A stretch of 23,857 nucleotides of DNA from a virus: the IMG/VR virus record IMGVR_UViG_3300025131_000427, positions 1 through 23,857 of that record; one strand, written 5' to 3'. Below the pieces are notes generated by a model. The model was not told where the DNA came from. It searched no databases and saw only the letters and a program-made list of their open reading frames with translations. The translations under genes and the position numbers were made by a program. Below, in pieces: positions 23,166 through 23,857 of the stretch (positions are counted from its first letter, which is position 1; each line of letters starts with the position of its first letter).

Positions 23166-23735
23166 TTAGTTATTTTTTTGCACAAAGGTGGCTTTGACCG
23201 TATAGTTATTGTGAAAAGAAAAGTTGCTGGAGAAGTTGGGGCATATAAACTTCTTCCTATAACCGCCTCCCGGTATATCCGCGTAAGGTTGAGGGAGATT
23301 TTGTACGATAAAGCTTTCGGTTCCTTTCCGGGCCCTAAGGAAGTGCAGAATAGCCGTGGTTTCTGTCTCGCTTCTCAGGTCGAATGACAGGTCTAGGGTT
23401 ATTAGTGTGTTAAATATCCCGTCAGGAATCCTTTCTTCATAACCGTTGCCAAAATTTACGGTCAAAGTTCTCGGTTTATGGCTAGTGGTGACATTGTAGG
23501 AGGGTGTCCATGTAAAAAATGGGACAGAGGCTCCATTTGAATCAATGTATCCGGTCCAGTATTGATCATTGTTGGTTGGTGGGGTAGCGTTTGTACTGCT
23601 TTTTGAGGCATAATAATATTTAATTTTCGTGGGGATTCCTGTATCTCCGATGTTTTCCCTCAGCAAAACGATATTGTTTTTCGAGTAAGATGTAGTGTCC
23701 GCCCAATCTTTTACTGTGTAAATACTTTCAGCCAT
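23166..23735 (-). CDS. M: Tail tip protein M with N-terminal CBM5/12-like module
   Basis: A 189-residue M-family minor tail protein. The C-terminal ~115 residues (about 72-189) carry the M-type signature FGNGYEERIPDGIFNTL, then a charged LRSETETTAILHFLRARKG segment and a final VKATF strand; M sits at the tail tip next to L. The N-terminal ~60 residues are not part of the lambda M family (109 residues): W11, Y17, YYYAS (40-44), TPP (51-53) and W60 are arranged like a CBM5/12 (chitin-binding-like) module. The same type of module occurs in L, so tip proteins may carry extra sugar-binding sites. M is the first gene of the leftward operon. An AAGG site lies just upstream of ATG 23735 and a promoter is visible beyond. 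Confidence 0.88.
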   Translation of the reverse strand: MAESIYTVKDWADTTSYSKNNIVLLRENIGDTGIPTKIKYYYASKSSTNATPPTNNDQYWTGYIDSNGASVPFFTWTPSYNVTTSHKPRTLTVNFGNGYEERIPDGIFNTLITLDLSFDLRSETETTAILHFLRARKGTESFIVQNLPQPYADIPGGGYRKKFICPNFSSNFSFHNNYTVKATFVQKNN

Positions 23736-23755
23736 TTTCCCTTAATCCTTTATTT

Positions 23756-23784
23756 ATTATATTACACGTAAAAACAAGTGTAAA
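23756..23784 (-). promoter_or_regulatory. Sigma70-like promoter for the leftward M-L-K-I-J operon
   Basis: On the minus strand a -35 TTTACA (plus 23779-23784), a 17-bp spacer and a perfect -10 TATAAT (plus 23756-23761) lie upstream of M, whose ATG starts 21 bp beyond the -10 (23735). Against the consensus TTGACA/TATAAT this scores 5/6 and 6/6 with ideal spacing. The host sigma70-type polymerase could therefore transcribe the tip genes. No phage-specific factor is needed to explain it, although the GTGTAA element is also present. Confidence 0.75.
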
Positions 23785-23787
23785 ATA
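23758..23787. repeat. Inverted repeat in the divergent promoter region
   Basis: The arms TATATTACAC (23758-23767) and GTGTAAAATA (23778-23787) are reverse complements except for one base, separated by 10 bp. The inner six bases TTACAC/GTGTAA are perfect. The repeat spans the spacer and both hexamers of the leftward promoter and lies between two divergent genes. This layout suits either mirror-image copies of one promoter element or an operator for a dimeric regulator. Confidence 0.7.
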
Positions 23788-23798
23788 AAGATAAGGTA

Positions 23799-23857
23799 AT
23801 GTTAGGAAGAATTAGGAGAGAGGCTGAGAAAATCACCATTAACGGTAGTGGTATACA
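23799..23857 (+). CDS. Start of a rightward gene cut by the window edge (partial)
   Basis: An open frame starts at ATG 23799 and continues to the window end. It encodes MLGRIRREAEKITINGSGI in the visible part, too short to assign. It lies 63 bp from M on the opposite strand. An AAGG precedes the ATG closely (23793-23796), and a GTGTAA element is at 23778-23783. The open frame and promoter context support a real gene, but function and length are unknown. Confidence 0.5.
   Translation, partial: MLGRIRREAEKITINGSGI

Noticed and set aside
1-23857. tRNA genes, CRISPR arrays, insertion sequences, attachment sites
   Set aside because: I looked for cloverleaf-type segments, regularly spaced direct repeats, transposase-like proteins with terminal repeats and integrase or tRNA-end signatures, and saw none.

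Overview
This window is the tail-morphogenesis region of a double-stranded DNA phage with a long, probably non-contractile (siphovirus-type) tail. No sheath, integrase, replication, lysis or RNA gene is visible. The tail-tip cassette follows the lambda order M-L-K-I-J, which points to a Gram-negative host. The low GC content, small gene gaps and large Gly/Ser/Thr-rich structural proteins resemble phages known mostly from marine metagenomes; that last point is an impression from memory, not a search.

Layout. Positions 1-4028 (+): the tail end of an upstream gene, an unrecognised structural protein (53-940), then two tandem paralogous tail-tube-type proteins (1007-2350 and 2367-4028). A textbook intrinsic terminator (4058-4084) closes this block and a putative promoter restarts transcription. 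Positions 4127-13320 (+): an 84-aa protein, two distantly related assembly-chaperone-like proteins (4378-5181 and 5203-6198), and a 2363-aa TP901-type tape measure protein. Positions 13317-23735 (-): read from right to left, tail-tip proteins M, L, K, I and a giant J, then a 290-aa protein with a C-terminal coiled coil. A divergent promoter region (23736-23798) separates M from the start of another rightward gene that is cut by the window edge.

How the genes work together. The tube proteins polymerise around the tape measure, which the chaperone-like proteins keep soluble. M, L, K, I and J build the tip complex at which the tail starts, with J as the central host-recognition fibre and K carrying two hydrolase domains.

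Most unusual points: the tail module is split into two convergent transcription units whose last genes overlap by 4 nt; the tube gene is duplicated, with a large insertion in one copy; the tape measure carries an internal candidate PD-(D/E)XK-like domain between GFVPNF-type repeats; the L protein keeps the four Fe-S cysteines but splits them with a 342-residue insertion; and L and M each carry a small module resembling CBM5/12 carbohydrate-binding domains. All family assignments were made by eye from motifs; no database search was possible.
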